The translations under genes were made by a program, and so were the position numbers. Shown in pieces: positions 61,444 through 64,000 of a DNA stretch of 64,000 nt (positions within the stretch are counted from its first letter, which is position 1; each line of letters opens with the position of its first letter). The stretch spans positions 1 through 64,000 of the forward strand of contig NJBF01000001.1 in NCBI GenBank assembly GCA_003144275.1, in the 5' to 3' direction. The notes under the pieces are model-generated. The model was not told the DNA's origin. It worked only from the letters and a program-made list of their open reading frames with translations, and searched no databases. Origin of the DNA: Candidatus Heimdallarchaeota archaeon B3_Heim (GTDB lineage Archaea; Asgardarchaeota; Heimdallarchaeia; Hodarchaeales; Hodarchaeaceae).

Positions 61444-62133
61444 TCACGGAGTAATCCACCTTTTACAATCTTTCTTCTGAAAAACACAGGTGTTTCCTCG
61501 TAAAACCTTGCATGTCTTTCGTTTTTTTGGATTTTGCTTGTCAAGTCTTTTTATATTGCTTATGCATTCATCAATAATGTTTTCATGTCCCTTGAAATGA
61601 GTTAAAATCTTATCAGAAACAGAAGACGATATTTTCTTGTGACGGACGCGTTTATATGTATCTGTTACCATTTCCAGAGGTAGAGAATCTTCAAAAGAGA
61701 ACAAGTAAGTCTTTCCCTTCAAAGCATAATGAGAAGAACAGTTAATAAAATCTTCTTTCACTATATATCCGACAATGTACCTATTTTTGTAGTAATTCTT
61801 TAGATTTTTGTTCCTACACATTGTAAAAAGGAATAAGTACTTCTCATTGCTTCTTAAAAGTGGAAGAATGTTTTTATCCTGATAACAGGGATAAATATAG
61901 TTTTCAGCTCCAATCTCGATATGTGGTTCGGTTTTATGACCTTCTCCCTGTTCATTCAATACATCTCTAACAGGTAAATCCGAGGAAGGAGAATGATAGA
62001 AAAATTGGAGTCGTCCTTTTTCTTCAAGATTAGTTATCAAATTAAAGTCATCTTCAGGTTTCCTTTTCCTTAACGGTTTTGATCTTCCATTTGAACATTT
62101 TTTCTTGGTTTTAGTTCTGCAGGGCATTTTCAA
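61444..62133 (-). CDS. Hypothetical protein, possibly a distant relative of the Nmad3-like neighbour
   Basis: No family named with certainty. A basic N-terminus (KKKCSNGRSKPLRKRKP) precedes a domain whose core, LLRSNEKYLFLFTMCRNKNL then RYIVGYIVKEDFINCS, parallels the next gene's ENDLLVFYAGLTPY then ALYIIGYFTVDKVIDFS. This suggests the same fold in both, perhaps a PUA/EVE-like nucleic-acid reader. Several cysteines occur at the C-terminus (KTCKVLRGNTCVFQKKDCK). It ends 5 bases before the preferred start of the Nmad3-like gene. Confidence 0.55.
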   Translation of the reverse strand: MKMPCRTKTKKKCSNGRSKPLRKRKPEDDFNLITNLEEKGRLQFFYHSPSSDLPVRDVLNEQGEGHKTEPHIEIGAENYIYPCYQDKNILPLLRSNEKYLFLFTMCRNKNLKNYYKNRYIVGYIVKEDFINCSSHYALKGKTYLFSFEDSLPLEMVTDTYKRVRHKKISSSVSDKILTHFKGHENIIDECISNIKRLDKQNPKKRKTCKVLRGNTCVFQKKDCKRWITP

Positions 62134-62175
62134 TCAGCATATATCGATATTTAATCTCTTTTTAATTAAGAATCT

Positions 62176-62481
62176 TCACAGATATACATTTAATACCCGT
62201 TTTTTCTTAATGTGATCATCTGGCAAATTTTTTAAGAGTGATTCAAGCAATTGGATTAGCGTATTAATAATTGAATCATCAATACTTGTTTTGTGGATAT
62301 AGTAAGAATCTAAAGAAGTGAAAACTGTAGAGAGCAATTTATTATATTCCCAAAGAGTATTTTTCATGTTCACAGGATAATTTTTCACATCATCAAATTT
62401 TGAACCCTTCCAAGATAATTGAGAAGGTTTTCCAGTAGTTACTGCAATTTTACAAAGCTTTTCTACTATTTCAGAATCCAA
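62176..62481 (-). CDS. Small helical hypothetical protein of the accessory cluster
   Basis: 101 residues starting with TTG after AAAGGGGT. Mostly helical, with SIINTLIQLLESLLKNLPDDHIKKKRV near the end. No known domain. It lies between the PRTase-CE gene (150-base gap) and the hypothetical at 62133 (42-base gap) on the same strand, so it may be a small component or immunity-type partner of the cluster. Confidence 0.45.
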   Translation of the reverse strand: MDSEIVEKLCKIAVTTGKPSQLSWKGSKFDDVKNYPVNMKNTLWEYNKLLSTVFTSLDSYYIHKTSIDDSIINTLIQLLESLLKNLPDDHIKKKRVLNVYL

Positions 62482-62631
62482 ATCAAACCCCTTTTTCCCA
62501 TTAATGAAATTGATTATATTTCAGTTGTTAATGATTTAATTTATTTATCATTCTACTCTCTAGACCTGTAAAACTTGTTTCAATGCAGATAATTATTACA
62601 TCTCATTAATTTAAGAAGGATTATATCATTT

Positions 62632-63567
62632 TTATGGAGTTTTATATCTCAGAAAAAGAGGTCTCCATTTCCCTTTTACTTTATCATCTAGAATTCGGGG
62701 TGGCTTATCTCGCCATAAGAAATGAGGAACATTATTACTACATCTATCGGGGAAAACAACAATTGATTGAGAATTATTAAAACCAAGGGCACATTTTTTG
62801 TTTCCATATTTTTGGACAAATTCTTTTACATTCTTTAATTCCTCATCCTTAAAAAAAGATAATAATTTTGAATTATCGTCTAATTCCTTAAAAGAAATCA
62901 CATTAACAAAGTTCCTTTTAAAATTTGATTTTATATTCTTTATTCCTTGTTTATAACCATATAATGTAATAATATATATTTTCACCTTTAATCTATTTCC
63001 AATACCTCTTTTATTTATGAGGTCAGTCAGATAGGTTTTTATTTGATTACCTGATCCAATAGAATCTTCAATGAAAAAAATAGAATCATTCTCTTGAAGT
63101 TTAGTTTTCTCATCAAATTGTCTATAATCTAAATCACAATTCCCACTAATATAATTTAGAAGAAGATCTCCACTCTTGAGTTTTTCACCCTTTTTTATAA
63201 TTCCGAGTAGTGGTTTCTCGTTCTTTTTTTCCTTATTCATTATATTTTCTATCTGAATCACTGCATCTTGACAATAATCCCATATCTCCCTTCTATGTAA
63301 TATTATTAATCGTTCGATGACGTCTAAAGCAGTATCTTGTTCAGTAAATGGGAATAACTTGATAAAAAGCGAGAGTTGACCACGATAAACTCCTTGGTAT
63401 GCAGAAATTTCATAAATCCTATCTGCAATTTTATCTGTTTGATCTCGGTGTCGAAAATACTTTAATGCTCTTAACATTTCCTCAGAAGTGTTCTGTTGTT
63501 GTCGATGGGTTGGCAATAAACTCCCTCCTAGGATAACATTGATACTAACTTTTTCTTTGTAGGCCAT
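62632..63567 (-). CDS. PRTase-CE-type phosphoribosyltransferase-like conflict protein
   Basis: The PRPP-binding loop of phosphoribosyltransferases is FFIEDSIGSGNQI (residues 164-176). Upstream is a helical region with a winged-helix look (EEMLRALKYFRHRDQTDKIADRIYEI). The C-terminal signature NNVPHFLWRDKPP-WRPLFLR is typical of the PRTase-CE family, which comparative genomics links to prokaryotic conflict systems. The frame overlaps the upstream gene by 40 bases; a second ATG at 63477 would avoid this and also gives a good N-terminus. Predicted role: nucleotide-based effector or sensor; the substrate is unknown. Confidence 0.75.
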   Translation of the reverse strand: MAYKEKVSINVILGGSLLPTHRQQQNTSEEMLRALKYFRHRDQTDKIADRIYEISAYQGVYRGQLSLFIKLFPFTEQDTALDVIERLIILHRREIWDYCQDAVIQIENIMNKEKKNEKPLLGIIKKGEKLKSGDLLLNYISGNCDLDYRQFDEKTKLQENDSIFFIEDSIGSGNQIKTYLTDLINKRGIGNRLKVKIYIITLYGYKQGIKNIKSNFKRNFVNVISFKELDDNSKLLSFFKDEELKNVKEFVQKYGNKKCALGFNNSQSIVVFPDRCSNNVPHFLWRDKPPRILDDKVKGKWRPLFLRYKTP

Positions 63568-64000
63568 TCATCTAACATTTCTCTTGACTTATCTGTCAGA
63601 TTTACAAAAACTATTTTTCCTAATCCATCAGTCACAATTCCGTGATTTATTACTGTTTGTTTGTCAATAGGAATTAATTGTTCAATTATTTTATCCAAAT
63701 CAGAAATGTTAATCTTTATTTCAATAAAGAGTTTTCTCTCTTCATCTACATTGAGAATTATGTCATAACCCGATTTTTCTATAGATATTGAATCTTTTCC
63801 CCATCCTGAATTTTCTAAAGATTCTATCACTGACTCTCTAAGGATTTTCTCTGATTCTTGTTTGGAAATATTGAATATAATATTATCTTCTAGTTCAAGG
63901 ATTTTGTTGTAGTCGAGAGCTGTGGAACTTTCAATTTTCTGTAAGAAAAAAGGAGGGATTGGAATTAAAATTTCGCGAAGATCTGTTATGTTAATCTGTT
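63528..64000 (-). CDS. Partial protein: specificity/methylase-like segment plus PD-(D/E)XK-like C-terminus
   Basis: The frame is open to the window edge, so the N-terminus is missing. The first visible residues, ITDLREILIPIPP then QKI, resemble the repeat end of type I HsdS or TaqI-type target-recognition modules (LxxIxIPxPP-xQxxI). After a helix comes KSGYDIILNVDEERKLFIEIK, which has the Asp and Glu-x-Lys of a PD-(D/E)XK nuclease fold and looks like the NO VEIN/DUF3883 end domain (GYDI-(x)n-IEVK). It overlaps the PRTase-CE frame by 40 bases. It may be a DNA methyltransferase or helicase-type protein of a restriction system; the missing part decides. Confidence 0.55.
   Translation of the reverse strand, partial: QINITDLREILIPIPPFFLQKIESSTALDYNKILELEDNIIFNISKQESEKILRESVIESLENSGWGKDSISIEKSGYDIILNVDEERKLFIEIKINISDLDKIIEQLIPIDKQTVINHGIVTDGLGKIVFVNLTDKSREMLDEWPTKKKLVSMLS

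Overview
The window reads as a chromosome segment of an Asgard archaeon, most likely of the Heimdallarchaeia type; the exact lineage is inference. The DNA is AT-rich, genes are close-packed on both strands, and internal operon genes carry GAGG/GGTG Shine-Dalgarno motifs. Translation, transcription and replication genes are archaeal (aIF2 alpha and beta, S8e/S24e/S27e/S27ae, Nop5, fibrillarin, Nop10, Gar1, Rpo7, Spt4, TFS, GINS, family B polymerase, KEOPS, EndA). Interleaved with them are eukaryotic-signature genes: Arf-like GTPases, a complete ubiquitin cascade, a UFL1-like ligase scaffold, an ESCRT-II EAP30 subunit, a TRAP-beta-like protein, a probable Rpb8, Roadblock proteins and a proline-rich protein with a CCDC53-like coiled coil.

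Layout. 0.2-3.5 kb: threonyl-tRNA synthetase and two tandem Arf-like GTPases. 3.5-12.5 kb: the ubiquitin/ESCRT neighbourhood, with a membrane protein, a JAMM deubiquitinase and an E2 on the minus strand; a zinc-ribbon protein with possible E2-fold domains, ubiquitin, E1 and a UFL1-like protein with a C-terminal RING-like domain on the plus strand; then an SPFH protein and an EAP30/Vps22-like protein on the minus strand. 12.8-15.1 kb: an information-processing operon (GINS, S27e, aIF2 alpha, Nop10, N-acetyltransferase). 15.8-19 kb: prepilin-peptidase-like protein, Roadblock, MglA-like GTPase, CRM RNA-binding protein, second Roadblock. 19-24.7 kb: TPR protein, a lone A-type ATPase B subunit, glycyl-tRNA synthetase, permuted GTPase. 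25-28.3 kb: aIF2 beta, DUF424, NMD3, m5C methyltransferase.

28.3-44.8 kb: DNA polymerase B, a large protein of unknown function, a VTT membrane protein, S8e/Gar1, geranylgeranyl reductase, a polyferredoxin with a tiny membrane peptide, a KaiC-like protein without a normal Walker A, CofE plus dihydropteroate synthase, the proline-rich protein, Get3 next to the TRAP-beta-like gene, EndA, an RPA32-like protein and Ndk. 45-52 kb: proton pyrophosphatase and the archaeal superoperon rpo7-spt4-dephospho-CoA kinase-S24e-S27ae-kae1-bud32-PAC2. 52-59.9 kb: cis-prenyltransferase, tRNA-Leu(GAG), Rpb8-like and Lsm proteins, TFS, fibrillarin/Nop5, a RHH-M50-AN1 string and a GT2 glycosyltransferase.

From about 59.9 kb to the end the DNA becomes visibly more AT-rich and the genes change to an accessory cluster on the minus strand: a partial protein with a specificity-subunit-like segment and a PD-(D/E)XK-like end, a PRTase-CE-type phosphoribosyltransferase, two proteins resembling nucleotide-modification-associated domains, and a TPR remnant. 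This looks like one end of a conflict/defence system and is the least understood part of the window.

As a functional whole, the 2.3-12.5 kb region joins small GTPases, ubiquitin tagging and removal, a ligase candidate and membrane-remodelling adaptors within 10 kb, which fits a ubiquitin-guided membrane sorting pathway; no ESCRT-III or Vps4 gene lies inside the window.
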